Assembly: GCF_014698795.1 (NCBI RefSeq)
Contig: NZ_JACJTR010000017.1
Span: 1 to 64,000 of the forward strand
Source of the DNA: Nostoc sp. FACHB-892
GTDB taxonomy: Bacteria > Cyanobacteriota > Cyanobacteriia > Cyanobacteriales > Nostocaceae
Length of the DNA: 64,000 nt
Direction of reading: 5' to 3'
Positions 35,775-44,075 of this stretch are shown here, piece after piece (the first letter of the stretch is position 1; the number at the start of each line of letters is the position of its first letter). The notes below the pieces were generated by a model. It searched no databases and had not been told where the DNA came from. It saw nothing but the letters and a program-made list of their open reading frames with translations. The translations under genes and the position numbers were made by a program.

Positions 35775-36058
35775 TAACCCTCCTCGTGGTTACTGGCATA
35801 CTCTCTCACCAAATCTGCATCTATGCTTTCATTGTTCAAATCAATGGGATGTTCGAGATTGAGTACCCCAAAATGGCGTTCAAATCTGGCTCGTGCTGTC
35901 TCCTTTTCTGCTTCAGACAACAATTTAAAAACTTGTCCAAACTGTTGCTCTAAAAGCGTTGCAGCTAACCGTTCAGGAGGAATGCCAATTGCCTCAGCCT
36001 GTCGCGCAATTGCAGTGAAAATCTGATCGTTCAGTTCCAGTGTCAGAAGATGAGTCAT
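35774..36058 (-). CDS. Putative antitoxin of the PIN toxin
   Basis: 94 residues, begins MTHLLTLELNDQIFTAIARQ, a ribbon-helix-helix-like start with a strand (LLTLELND) and two helices, followed by an acidic C-terminal part suited to wrap the toxin. Overlaps the toxin start by one base. I infer the antitoxin role from position, size and overlap; the DNA-binding family is not certain. Confidence 0.75.
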   Translation of the reverse strand: MTHLLTLELNDQIFTAIARQAEAIGIPPERLAATLLEQQFGQVFKLLSEAEKETARARFERHFGVLNLEHPIDLNNESIDADLVREYASNHEEG

Positions 36059-36172
36059 AGAAGTATGGAACGTGGCTAGAGGCTACGGTAATTATAGCTT
36101 TGCTTGTTTGATGCCCTAATTAATGAAAAACTTGCGCTATGGGAATTACCAATTTTAAGGTAGCGATCACTA

Positions 36173-36562
36173 TTAAGCACTCACCAACGACACTAGCACA
36201 CCATTGGGATCGCGAACACGAGCAATCATTTGTCCCCCAGGCTGACTTTTAGGGGCATCTAATGTTTTTGCGCCTGCGCCGATCGCTCTCATGTAAGCGC
36301 TACCAACATCAGGAGTAATAAATGATATTTGGATTAATGCTGGTGGTTGTGTAGCGTCGTTAGGATGGCAGCCACCAGGAAATAATTTCTGTGCTTCGCT
36401 ACTAGAGGAGAAAGCTAGTGTGGTGTTTCCGGTTTCAATTTCTGCCCAGATAGATTGTCCCTTATCCACGAGAGTACGGCGAACTAGACCAAAAGCTTTT
36501 TCGTAAAACTCAACGGTCTTAACTACATCGTCTACCCAAATAACCGTGTAAGCAAATTTCAC
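36173..36562 (-). CDS. VOC family protein (glyoxalase/bleomycin-resistance fold)
   Basis: 129 residues: two beta-alpha-beta-beta-beta units. First unit: YTVIWVDDVVKTVEFYEKAFGL. Closing motif: ARVRDPNGVLVSLVS. The usual metal ligands of glyoxalase I are only partly clear (Glu in WAEIETG; no obvious His in the first strand), so the substrate and activity are open. Monocistronic; a GGAG site (AAGGAG) precedes the ATG. Confidence 0.8.
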   Translation of the reverse strand: MKFAYTVIWVDDVVKTVEFYEKAFGLVRRTLVDKGQSIWAEIETGNTTLAFSSSSEAQKLFPGGCHPNDATQPPALIQISFITPDVGSAYMRAIGAGAKTLDAPKSQPGGQMIARVRDPNGVLVSLVSA

Positions 36563-36644
36563 AGTTTTTTCTCCTTAATTAGAAAAATCAGTGCTGGCGA
36601 GGATTTCTGCTACTTTACTGTAGGCGATTTGAATACACCGTGAC

Positions 36645-37181
36645 TTAACTCTCCAGAATATTACTATCTGTTGCTAGAGTTTGTGCCCCTGTTTGCATCA
36701 TTTCTATATCTGATGGCGACCAATAATGCGGCCCTTGACAGTGATGTGCTACTAGCAATCCCCATAATCCTCTAGGGATGACAATTGGTACAACTAAGTT
36801 GGCACGAACCTGCATATTGCGGAGAAAATCTCTGTGACAAGGCTGGATTTGCTCTAATTCAATATCAGCGATCGCTCTTACGCGTCCTGCTAAGTATAAA
36901 GCAGCATACTCGTTGTTAAAACAATCATCTGGACCAGTGGAACCAAGTATTGAAAACTCTTGAGAACTCAAAGATTCAAAAGTCACTTGTCCTTGCCATT
37001 GACTGTAAAAATAATACAACACCACCCGATCAACCTGAAGCGATTCTCTAAGTTGATTGGTTGTTTGCCGAACTAACTCATCGCGCTGCATTGTTTTAAC
37101 GAGGCGATCGAGCAAATTTTGTAAACCCTGTTCAGGGCGATCGCGGCTATGGTTAAATTCGGACTGAGGATGAATTTGCAC
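36645..37181 (-). CDS. GAF domain protein
   Basis: 178 residues, essentially one GAF domain (about 25-170): RETTNQLRESLQVDRV-type start (here VRQTTNQLRESLQVDRVVLY), VVPIVIPRGLWGLLVAHHC, and SPSDIEMMQTGAQTLA at the end. This form resembles phytochrome-like GAF domains, but the chromophore Cys-His motif is not clear: CHRDFLRNM lies close to the position, and HHCQGPHYW further on is typical of bilin-binding or degenerate GAFs. No output domain. Could be a bilin sensor or a ligand-binding regulator. Confidence 0.75.
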   Translation of the reverse strand: MQIHPQSEFNHSRDRPEQGLQNLLDRLVKTMQRDELVRQTTNQLRESLQVDRVVLYYFYSQWQGQVTFESLSSQEFSILGSTGPDDCFNNEYAALYLAGRVRAIADIELEQIQPCHRDFLRNMQVRANLVVPIVIPRGLWGLLVAHHCQGPHYWSPSDIEMMQTGAQTLATDSNILES

Positions 37182-37524
37182 GGTTCTAAAATTACGACTA
37201 AGTAAATGCTGCCGGATTTATATAGTAATTTATTAGACCTTGTTTAAATATATTCTTATATTTATAGCAGCAATTCAATTTTAACAGAACATAATACTAG
37301 TCAACTTCTTCGGTGAATTTTAAAATAATATTAAGAAATCTTTTTTGTTTAATTTGTACCAGAGAAAGTTTAAAATTATAAATTTAAAGTTAAGAATTTT
37401 AGAACCTTACAAATAATATGTTCAGTTTTTCTATAACTTAAGGCAATAAATACACTTCAAGCAATAATGTAACAATTCAGTTTGTATTGATAGTTACAGA
37501 TATCTGTGATGTTGTTAGTATTCC
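37182..37524. other. AT-rich intergenic region
   Basis: About 340 bases, no credible frame. It holds the promoter region of the GAF gene; no motif can be fixed. Confidence 0.5.
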
Positions 37525-37551
37525 TCGTTCCCATGTTCTGTATGGGAACGA
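37525..37551. repeat. Palindromic repeat TCGTTCCCAT...ATGGGAACGA
   Basis: A 10-bp perfect inverted repeat with a 7-base loop. CGTTCCCA...TGGGAACG hairpins are widespread dispersed palindromes in Nostoc-type genomes. It lies 5 bases after the methylase fragment's stop and could terminate minus-strand transcription. Confidence 0.7.
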
Positions 37552-37555
37552 AAGA

Positions 37556-38112
37556 TTAAGCAGAGACTAATTCTGAGTTTGCAAACATTGGAACAAAGGT
37601 ACGGTAAGTTGACAATGTTGCTTCTTTAACGGTTGCATTAACAATCGGAAATGTGGTGAGGATGTAGCTAAATTCATCTTCGGTTAAACCGTAAAGATGG
37701 GCTATCATTCCATCGAGTTCGGCGCGTAGTTTAGCGCGTTTTGCTTCGTCGGTAACGCCTTGTTGATGGGAACCTAGACCGACTTCTTGCGCGAGTTCGT
37801 CAAATTCTGGTGTAGTGCAGATGAGTTTGGCGGCGCGTTGTACAATATCGTTGAAGTTGCGATCGTTTTTTGTTAAACGTGGGACGGGTAACTGGTATAG
37901 ATAAAACATATTGAGGTTTGTAGTAACCTTCTGCCGTAAACAGTAATCAATCACTAAACTATTGAATACTGCTGTACTAAATAACATCTCTGAGTTATTC
38001 ATATTGATTTGATTATTTTCTGAATACCTCAGCGATATTAAAAGTGAATTTCCACAAAATACTGATTTTGGTACAATGCTTGAAATCAGAGATCGTTCAT
38101 TGGTGCTGAGAA
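37556..38112 (-). pseudogene. C-terminal fragment of an Eco57I-type DNA methyltransferase/restriction enzyme
   Basis: The frame with an ATG at 38002 continues upstream without one: STNERSLISSIVPKSVFCGN. It then goes through LFSTAVFNSLVIDYCLRQKV, NMFYLYQLPVPRLTK, ELDGMIAHLYGLTEDEFSYI and LSTYRTFVPMF. These are the specificity-region and end motifs of large type IIG/BREX-like adenine methyltransferases (over 1000 residues). Homology stops at about 38112, after which come tandem repeats. The catalytic NPPY part is absent. A remnant of a defence locus with 39003-39972. Confidence 0.75.
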
Positions 38113-38271
38113 ATTATACGGAAAAATTATCAATTTATCTGAACGTCGCTTGTATTTGTGCAGCCATGATTTTTAATTGTTAAGTATATTTGCTGATTAC
38201 TTTATCAAAACGCCGAATTGCTTTATAAAAATGCCCGTTTACTTTCTCAAAATACTGAAATGCTTTCTCAA
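38113..38271. other. Degenerate copies of the neighbouring repeat
   Basis: AT-rich with partial units (TTACTTTCTCAAAATACTGAA, TGCTTTCTCAAAAGAAGC) that look like older members of the array beginning at 38272. Confidence 0.5.
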
Positions 38272-38515
38272 AAGAAGCTTTGACTTACTCAAAAGAAGCT
38301 TTTGCTTTCTAATTTTAGTGTTTTCCGCAAGCAAAAGAAGCTTTGACTTACTCAAACCCCAGTTTGCTTTCTCATTTTGGTGTTTTCCGTAAGTAAAAGA
38401 AGCTTTGACTTACTCAAACCCCAGTTTGCTTTCTAATTTTGGTGTTTTCCGTAAGTAAAAGAAGCTTTGACTTACTCAAACCCCAGTTTGCTTTCTAATT
38501 TAAGTGTTTTCTGCA
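38272..38515. repeat. 62-63-bp direct tandem repeat, four copies
   Basis: GAAGCTTTGACTTACTCAAA begins units at 38274, 38337, 38399 and 38461 (spacing 63, 62, 62). Each unit continues with CCCCAGTTTGCTTTCTAATT and TTGGTGTTTTCCGTAAGTAAA. The last three are almost identical; the first is diverged. There are no unique spacers, so it is not a CRISPR array. It sits exactly where the methylase gene is truncated. Confidence 0.9.
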
Positions 38516-38528
38516 AGGTGATTATTGT

Positions 38529-38553
38529 AGAGACAGCGATTCATCGCGTCTCT
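38529..38553. repeat. Palindromic repeat AGAGAC-GCGAT/ATCGCGTCTCT
   Basis: AGAGACAGCGAT pairs with ATCGCGTCTCT around a 2-base centre. Same family as the palindrome at 52871-52902 (GTAGA-ACGC...GCGTCTCTAC). Confidence 0.65.
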
Positions 38554-38612
38554 TGCCTTAAGCGAATAGTATTGTTTAGGATTGCTAAATGGTATGGTAT
38601 AGCAATAAACTG

Positions 38613-39011
38613 ATGACAGAGGAACTGGAGAGAGCAGATAATGATAGCCCGTGGAAAGAAGTTTTAGAAGCTTATTTTCCTCAAGCAATGCAATTTTTCT
38701 TTCCCCAAACAGCAAAAATAATTAATTGGCAACGTCCCCACGAATTTCTCGATAAGGAATTTCAACAAATAGCCCGCGAAGCAGAACTTGGTAGGAGATA
38801 TGCAGATAAATTAGTTAAAGTCTGGCAAATTTAAGGACAAGAAATTTGGCTATTAATTCATGTAGAAATCCAGGCTAAATCAGAAGACATCTTTCCAGAA
38901 AGAATGTTTTCCTACAACCTGCGAATTTTTGACAGATTTGGGAAACCTGCCATAAGTTTGGCGATTTTGTGCGATACAGACCCGAAATGGCGACCCAATC
39001 AATATTATTAA
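38613..39011 (+). pseudogene. Truncated Rpn/PD-(D/E)XK transposase-like gene
   Basis: From ATG at 38613: DSPWKEVLEAYFPQAMQFFF, HEFLDKEFQQIAREAELGRR, KLVKVWQI, then an in-frame TAA (38832-38834), then GQEIWLLIHVEIQAKSEDIF and AILCDTDPKWRPNQYY. This is the N-terminal half of the Rpn-family (PDDEXK, transposase-like) proteins common in cyanobacteria; the HVEIQ block is part of the nuclease core. The gene is truncated at its 3' end, where it abuts the helicase fragment on the opposite strand. Confidence 0.8.
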
Positions 39012-39972
39012 TAAAGCGTTGCTCGATATCTGTAGGCGGCTGTTTGTGTTTGGCAATAACGTAATTTCCTAGCCCATAACGAGGTAAATTCAGTTGATTA
39101 ATTACTTCTACGACTAACTCAGAGTAAAGACGAGCATAAAAGTCAGTGCTAGAACCTTCTAAAGTAAACTTCAGACTACGAGGTAGACGCTGGGGAAAAT
39201 AAGAACGTCTCCCATCAGAAAATTCTAAATATTTCCGCCCTGTTTCATCTGTATGGGCATAATTATCTTTGATAAACGAGCGAGTACGTCGCACCATGTA
39301 ACGCTTCATCAATTCTCACCAGTCATCAAGGTGTTCGCTTTTCTCAAAGGCAGCTAAAGAACGCACAGAACATTGATGCTTTCTAATAAACTCTAATTCT
39401 CCTATAGAACTACCGCCAAGTTCATTAATTAAAGCTTCTGGTCTTAATCCCAAATCTTGGTCTTCTGGCACAAATAGCCGGAGTTGGGCGGAAAGGTCGA
39501 GATAACTTTTATTGTAAGGAGTAGCAGATAATAATATACATTTACTTTCGTTAGCTGCAATATATTCTATTATTGTTCGATAACGTTTACCTTCGCGGTT
39601 CCGTAAGTTGTGGCTTTCATCAATTAACACAACTCGGTAACGCCGGAGTGTTGGTAATTTATTTTGTACTTGGCTAAATTCCAACGCCATGCGTTTTTTA
39701 AACCGCACAATGCTACTGTTATCAGTTCTTCCATCACCATTACTAAGGGTAAATGCTGCATGAACTTCATCACTGGGTAAGCTTTGCATCCCAATTAGCA
39801 AACGACAACAAGCATTTTCACTACCAACATACTGTTCAATCAAATCATCAATTCTTCGCCAACCTCTGAGGTTGAAGTAGCCAACACAAAAATCTGCCCG
39901 ATAAGAGATTTTGAGGGTTTCTCGTAAAATCGGTAGCAGTTGTAAATCAATGTTGTCAAAAATGCGGGGCAT
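39003..39972 (-). pseudogene. Decayed PLD-SNF2 type helicase gene
   Basis: The first ORF (39972-39316) starts MPRIFDNIDLQLLPILRE and keeps the phospholipase-D-like N-terminal region (YRADFCVGYFNLRGW). It then jumps into helicase core motifs (VVLIDESHNLRNREG, CILLSATPYNK) without any Walker A box, so an internal part is missing. It ends at TGA in EKSEHLDDW*, and the same frame goes on as ELMKRYMVRRTRSFIKDNYA (from 39315) down to about 39003. TGA replaces a likely Arg codon. Such helicases pair with Eco57I-type methylases in restriction-like systems. Confidence 0.8.
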
Positions 39973-40087
39973 TATTTAAAACTCTATAAATATTTGGTAT
40001 TTATGTTATATGAGTAAAAAATTTTTCTAGCCAGATTAGTGAAGAGAAGGAAGAAGTTTTTAACTGAACTAGTTTTACCTAATGCTA

Positions 40088-40130
40088 TAAAAAAAGAGCA
40101 GTTGCACTGTAATACAACTGCTCTAAAAAC
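40088..40130 (-). terminator. Terminator of ndhH
   Basis: AGAGCAGTTG at 40095-40104 pairs with CAACTGCTCT at 40115-40124 (10-bp stem). On the minus strand a run of T (CTCTTTTTTTATAGC) follows the stem, 25-60 bases after the ndhH stop. Classical factor-independent form. Confidence 0.85.
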
Positions 40131-40148
40131 TACTTAAATAGATATTTT

Positions 40149-41333
40149 CTACCTATCCACAGACCCCATAATTACGTCAACACTGCCGAGAATCACCACA
40201 ATATCTGCAACCTTCATGCCCCGCAGTAAATGTGGGACAATCTGGAGGTTGTTGAAATCTGCGGCGCGAATTTTCCAACGTGCTGGGAAAACATTATCAT
40301 CGCCAACCAAATAAATTCCCAATTCACCTTTGCCACTTTCTACACGGGCGTAGATTTCACCCTTGGGCATCTTGAAAGTAGGCGAAACTTTTTTGCCGAT
40401 GAATTGGTAATCAAATGCGTCCCACTCGGATTTTTTACCTGCGGCTAAACGCTTGGCTTCTAGATTTTCGTAAGGGCCGCCAGGAAGTCCTTTAATTGCT
40501 TGGCGAATAATCTTCACAGATTCGCGCATTTCCCGCATCCGCACTACGTAACGGGCAAAGCAATCACCGGCGGTTTCCCACTGCACATCCCAGTCGAAAT
40601 CGTCGTAACATTCGTAATGGTCAACTTTCCGCAAATCCCATTGCACGCCAGATGCGCGTAACATGGGGCCGGAAAGTCCCCAGTTAACTGCTTCTTCACG
40701 GGTGATAGTACCAAGACCCTCAACACGTCGTCGGAAGATGGGGTTATCGGTTACTAAGCGTTCGTACTCATCAATTTTGGGTAATAAGTACTCGCAAAAT
40801 TCCAGACACTTATCTACCCAACCGTAAGGTAAATCGGCTGCTACTCCGCCAATGCGGAAGTAATTGTTATTTACCATCCGATAACCTGTGGCAGCTTCCC
40901 ACAAATCATAAATCATCTCCCGTTCCCGGAACTGGTAGAAGAAGGGAGTTTGTGCGCCTACGTCAGCAAGGAAGGGGCCAAACCATAGCAAGTGGTTAGC
41001 GATACGGTTCAACTCCAGCATGATGACGCGGATGTAGCTAGCACGTTTGGGGACAGCAACACCTGCAAGCTTTTCTGGGGCGTTAACAGTGACGGCTTCG
41101 TTGAACATTCCCGCCGCGTAGTCCCAGCGACTGACGTAAGGAACGTACATTACATTAGTGCGGTTCTCGGCGATTTTTTCCATTCCCCGGTGCAAATAGC
41201 CGATGACCGGTTCACAGTCAACAACATCCTCGCCATCCAGAGTCATGATTAGCCGCAGAACCCCGTGCATTGAGGGGTGGTGTGGCCCCATGTTTAGCAC
41301 CATTGGTTCAGTGCGGGTTTCTAGTCTGGTCAT
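40149..41333 (-). CDS. ndhH: NAD(P)H-quinone oxidoreductase subunit H (NdhH)
   Basis: 394 residues from MTRLETRTEPMVLNMGPHHP, the family start and length; eighteen more codons upstream are open but not conserved. NdhH is the 49-kDa-type subunit of the NDH-1 complex, lining the plastoquinone site in the thylakoid membrane. Motifs: GPHHPSMHGVLRLIMTLDGE, GYLHRGMEKIAE and a C-terminal VVILGSVDVIMGSVDR. Used in respiration and cyclic electron flow. Monocistronic with its own terminator; divergent from rsmH. Confidence 0.97.
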   Translation of the reverse strand: MTRLETRTEPMVLNMGPHHPSMHGVLRLIMTLDGEDVVDCEPVIGYLHRGMEKIAENRTNVMYVPYVSRWDYAAGMFNEAVTVNAPEKLAGVAVPKRASYIRVIMLELNRIANHLLWFGPFLADVGAQTPFFYQFREREMIYDLWEAATGYRMVNNNYFRIGGVAADLPYGWVDKCLEFCEYLLPKIDEYERLVTDNPIFRRRVEGLGTITREEAVNWGLSGPMLRASGVQWDLRKVDHYECYDDFDWDVQWETAGDCFARYVVRMREMRESVKIIRQAIKGLPGGPYENLEAKRLAAGKKSEWDAFDYQFIGKKVSPTFKMPKGEIYARVESGKGELGIYLVGDDNVFPARWKIRAADFNNLQIVPHLLRGMKVADIVVILGSVDVIMGSVDR

Positions 41334-41741
41334 AGATTTCGTGTTCTCCGTTCGTGAAAATTTTGAATTGAATCGCCCAGATGCCAACCAGACCCGATTT
41401 ATCTAGTTTGCCAAAATGAGGTTTGTATGGGCAATCTATATAATTAGGACTCTACAGGGTTATGTTGGAGAGAGGATAGCAGCCGAGGAGTTGTAATTGA
41501 TGTTTCATTTCGTTGCACCTCTTCAATTATTATAGGGAAGCTTGATATGCAAGGGATTGAGGCACAGGTTTTTTTTCATCTAATCTATTTTTGCATTTAA
41601 AATCTTGATGTTGAGAATTGGGAATAAGTGCTAAATAGGACTTAAATCGAACCACAGAGGATGCAGAGGACACGGAGGAATAGAAGTTTAAGAGGTTTTT
41701 GGTGTAAGTCTTACCAAATATAAACAAAAATAAAATTAAAG
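41334..41741. other. Divergent intergenic region ndhH/rsmH
   Basis: No gene. Holds the ndhH promoter on the left and that of rsmH on the right. AACCACAGAGGATGCAGAGG at 41650-41669 is a copy of a dispersed ACAGAG repeat frequent in cyanobacterial genomes. TATATAATTAGGA near 41437 could be a -10 for either direction. Confidence 0.5.
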
Positions 41742-42686
41742 ATGAAATCAGATTTACAAACACCGCTAGATTTAGAAGAACTAGCTTTTTCTCATATTTC
41801 TGTTTTGGGACGGGAGGTAATTGAGGGTTTGGCGGTGCGTCCAGGTGGACACTATTTAGATGTGACGGTAGGTGGTGGTGGTCACAGTCGCATGATTTTA
41901 GAAGCTGCGGCGGATGTGCGAGTAACGGCAGTTGACCAAGATGAAGATGCTTTAGCAGCAGCAAGGAAAGAGTTAGCTGAGTTTGGCGTTAGCGAAGCTC
42001 CTCCGTTCGCGCAGCGTCTCCGACAGGAGAAGGAGGCTCGCATACAATTTATTTATAGCAATTTTGCTGACTACGAGTTTCCCCCTAATACTTTCGATGG
42101 TATTTTAGCCGATTTGGGGGTAAGTTCTTACCATTTAGATCAAGCAGAACGAGGTTTCAGCTTTCGCCAAGCTGCAAGTTTGGATATGCGAATGGATCGA
42201 GGGCGATCGCTAACTGCTGCTGATGTGATTAATAATTGGGATGAAGCGGAATTAGCAGATATTTTCTTTAAGTACGGTGAAGAAAGATTATCGCGGCGCA
42301 TTGCTCGTCGGATTGTAGAACGGCGACCGTTGCACACGACTACAGAATTGGCTGATGCGATCGCTTCTTCAGTTCCCCCGAAATACCGTTATGGAAGAAT
42401 TCACCCCGCTACCCGTGTTTTTCAAGCTCTGCGAATTGTCGTCAACGATGAGTTAAAATCCCTAGAAACCTTTTTGGATAAAGCACCAAATGCCCTTGTC
42501 CCTGGCGGCAGAATTGCAATTATCAGTTTTCATAGTCTGGAAGACCGCCCGGTGAAACATGGTTTAAGAAATTCACCTTTATTAAAGGTCTTGACAAAAA
42601 AGCCAATTATTGCACAAGAAGAGGAAATTAGTAAGAATCCGCGATCGCGATCGGCCAAACTGAGGATAGCTGAAAAGTTGCCGTAA
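41742..42686 (+). CDS. rsmH: 16S rRNA (cytosine1402-N4)-methyltransferase RsmH, with an in-frame repeat insertion
   Basis: 314 residues. SAM-binding motif LDVTVGGGGHS, then ILADLGVSSYHLDQAERGFSF, RMDRG and the C-terminal RIAIISFHSLEDRPVKHGLR are all RsmH signatures. The enzyme methylates C1402 in the 16S decoding centre. Between ELAEFG and RIQFIYSNFADYEF about 18 residues (VSEAPPFAQRLRQEKEA) are inserted, encoded by a known type of dispersed repeat (41987-42042). The frame is kept, so the enzyme may tolerate the surface loop. Usual length is about 290-300. Confidence 0.94.
   Translation: MKSDLQTPLDLEELAFSHISVLGREVIEGLAVRPGGHYLDVTVGGGGHSRMILEAAADVRVTAVDQDEDALAAARKELAEFGVSEAPPFAQRLRQEKEARIQFIYSNFADYEFPPNTFDGILADLGVSSYHLDQAERGFSFRQAASLDMRMDRGRSLTAADVINNWDEAELADIFFKYGEERLSRRIARRIVERRPLHTTTELADAIASSVPPKYRYGRIHPATRVFQALRIVVNDELKSLETFLDKAPNALVPGGRIAIISFHSLEDRPVKHGLRNSPLLKVLTKKPIIAQEEEISKNPRSRSAKLRIAEKLP
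41987..42042 (+). repeat. Small dispersed repeat inserted in rsmH
   Basis: GTTAGCGAAGCTCCTCCGTT, CGCGCAGCGTCTCCGACAGG and AGAAGGAGGCTCGC form an imperfect inverted repeat (CTCCT...AGGAG; CGTCTCC...GGAGAAG). Sequences of this kind are dispersed in Nostoc genomes, usually between genes. Here it keeps the reading frame open. Confidence 0.75.
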
Positions 42687-42699
42687 CTACAATACACCG

Positions 42700-42924
42700 T
42701 TAAGCTGCTCCATCTTGTGGCTCAGAACTGCTGCGAATACGCTCAATGAAGTTAGGATAATTTTCTAAATCTTGTTCTGACTGTAAGGGTGGCATTTCAA
42801 TCCAATTACCTTCGATATGCAGCTTATCTACATAAGCGTAAAAGGCTTCCTGATCTTCCCGATGAGCAAGAACGTAATCATGTAACTCTTTCTGACTCAT
42901 TGCATGAAAATTAGGCTTGCTCAT
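42700..42924 (-). CDS. DUF6887 family protein
   Basis: 74 residues from MSKPNFHAMSQKELHDYVLA. The start at 42924 is favoured over the upstream Met (42939), since its ATG overlaps the TGA stop of the upstream partner (ATGA). The body is acidic and Tyr-rich (REDQEAFYAYVDKLHIEGNW). DUF6887 and DUF6888 proteins usually occur as adjacent overlapping pairs in cyanobacteria, reminiscent of toxin-antitoxin modules, but no function has been shown to my knowledge. Confidence 0.7.
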   Translation of the reverse strand: MSKPNFHAMSQKELHDYVLAHREDQEAFYAYVDKLHIEGNWIEMPPLQSEQDLENYPNFIERIRSSSEPQDGAA

Positions 42925-43098
42925 CCTATGTATCTCCATTTACCGTTAGGGTATATTTCTATAATATTTTCCTCACCTGCCAAGAAGAATAGATTTTTTG
43001 TCCGTTCATCCATACGAACGATATTAATAAGCAAGTAAAGCTTGGTAAACCAACAGCACAATATGTAGCACTGTGTTTTTTGTTCTGGTGTAGGAATA
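42921..43098 (-). pseudogene. Frameshifted DUF6888 partner gene
   Basis: A DUF6888-like protein is readable only by joining two frames. IPTPEQK from 43098 is followed by a run of seven A; dropping one A gives TQCYILCCWFTKLYLL, NIVRMDERTKNLFFLAGEEN and EIYPNGKWRYIG, ending at TGA that overlaps the DUF6887 start. The expected ATG is ATT (preceded by AAGGAG at normal distance). Two defects, missing ATG and homopolymer frameshift, make it a likely pseudogene; a sequencing error in the A7 run is possible. Confidence 0.7.
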
Positions 43099-43149
43099 AT
43101 CTGAACTCCTTAACATTTATTAAAGTTACTGCTAAAAAGAAATTCCCAA

Positions 43150-43230
43150 TAACCTGCGATCGCGATCGGCCAAGTTGAGGATAGCTCAAAGATTGCTGTA
43201 ACTACAATGCAGCGTTAAACTGCTCCATCT
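43150..43230 (+). repeat. Second copy of the rsmH 3' end
   Basis: This stretch matches 42640-42715 (end of rsmH, spacer and end of DUF6887). Shared text includes CGATCGCGATCGGCCAA, TGAGGATAGCT, GTAACTACAAT and CTGCTCCATCT, with about ten substitutions. It is the footprint of a tandem duplication that once copied the DUF6887/6888 unit with part of rsmH. Confidence 0.85.
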
Positions 43231-43276
43231 CAACGATCTGTTAACCTAGCGTTGTTGAGGAGTTAAAAAAGAGTAG

Positions 43277-43930
43277 ATGGAAATTAGTAATCTGTTTACG
43301 GCAGGTGGCATAGTCATGTGGCCTCTGCTAGCCTTCTCTTTGTTAGGAGTGGCGCTGATTATCGAACGGATCATCTTTTGGGTAAGGATAAATAATCGGC
43401 AAAACAAGGTAGTGCGAGAGGTGCTACAGCTTTATCGCCTTGATAATGTAGTTAGTGCATTAGATAAATTGCAGAAAAATGCTGATTTACCCATTGCTCG
43501 GATTTTTTTAGCAGCTTTAGAATTGGAGGAGCCAACACCAGAAGAATTTCGTTTGGCATTAGAAAGTGAAGCACAAGCCGAAATCCCCTTACTCAAGCGT
43601 TCCCAAAATATTTTTGAGACAATTATTAGTCTTGCGCCCCTGTTGGGACTTCTCGGCACTGTTTTAGGATTAATTAACTCCTTTGCCTCTTTAAATATCG
43701 GAGATGTGGGAGGTACTAAAACAGCAGGTGTAACATCTGGAATTAGTGAAGCTTTAGTATCTACAGCATCCGGGTTGGTAGTGGCAATCTTTATACTATT
43801 GTTTGCCAACACCTTCCGGGGACTCTACCAGCGCCAAATTGCCTGGATTCAAGAATATGGTGGACAGTTAGAATTACTCTACCGCCATCGCTACGAAAGA
43901 GGAGATAAATCTTATGTGTCTACCAGATGA
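43277..43930 (+). CDS. MotA/TolQ/ExbB proton channel family protein
   Basis: 217 residues. Three membrane helices: residues 9-31 (GGIVMWPLLAFSLLGVALII), about 113-135 (LAPLLGLLGTVLGLINSFAS) and about 155-180 (EALVSTASGLVVAIFILLF). The block APLLGLLGTVLGLI is the family signature. Proteins of this family pair with ExbD/TolR and use proton flow to energise outer-membrane processes; no ExbD gene adjoins here, so the partner must lie elsewhere. A hairpin follows. Confidence 0.88.
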   Translation: MEISNLFTAGGIVMWPLLAFSLLGVALIIERIIFWVRINNRQNKVVREVLQLYRLDNVVSALDKLQKNADLPIARIFLAALELEEPTPEEFRLALESEAQAEIPLLKRSQNIFETIISLAPLLGLLGTVLGLINSFASLNIGDVGGTKTAGVTSGISEALVSTASGLVVAIFILLFANTFRGLYQRQIAWIQEYGGQLELLYRHRYERGDKSYVSTR

Positions 43931-43956
43931 AGCGAAACTGCATAATGTAAATTGGT

Positions 43957-43997
43957 AATCGGTAATTGGGATTAGTTCACTAATTGTTACCGATTTT
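43957..43997 (+). terminator. Hairpin after the MotA/TolQ/ExbB gene
   Basis: AATCGGTAA at 43957-43965 pairs with TTACCGATT at 43987-43995, followed by TTGCTCTACATTTTTTGG. Stem of nine base pairs with a 21-base loop. Confidence 0.55.
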
Positions 43998-44075
43998 GCT
44001 CTACATTTTTTGGCTCTAATAGTATTCTAAAATGACGAATAGGTTTTTTCGCTATAGTTTTTGAGGGAATATTCC

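Noticed and set aside
38177..38392. 71-residue frame rich in KRSFDLLK
   Set aside because: Direct translation of the 62-bp tandem repeat; low complexity.
38272..38515. CRISPR array
   Set aside because: Units of 62-63 bp are contiguous and alike over their whole length; there are no unique spacers and no cas genes.
38500..38715. 71-residue minus-strand frame
   Set aside because: Overlaps a palindromic repeat and the antisense of the Rpn-type fragment; no family features.
42959..43189. 76-residue minus-strand frame
   Set aside because: It is the wrong frame over the DUF6888 remnant; the real homology lies in two other frames.
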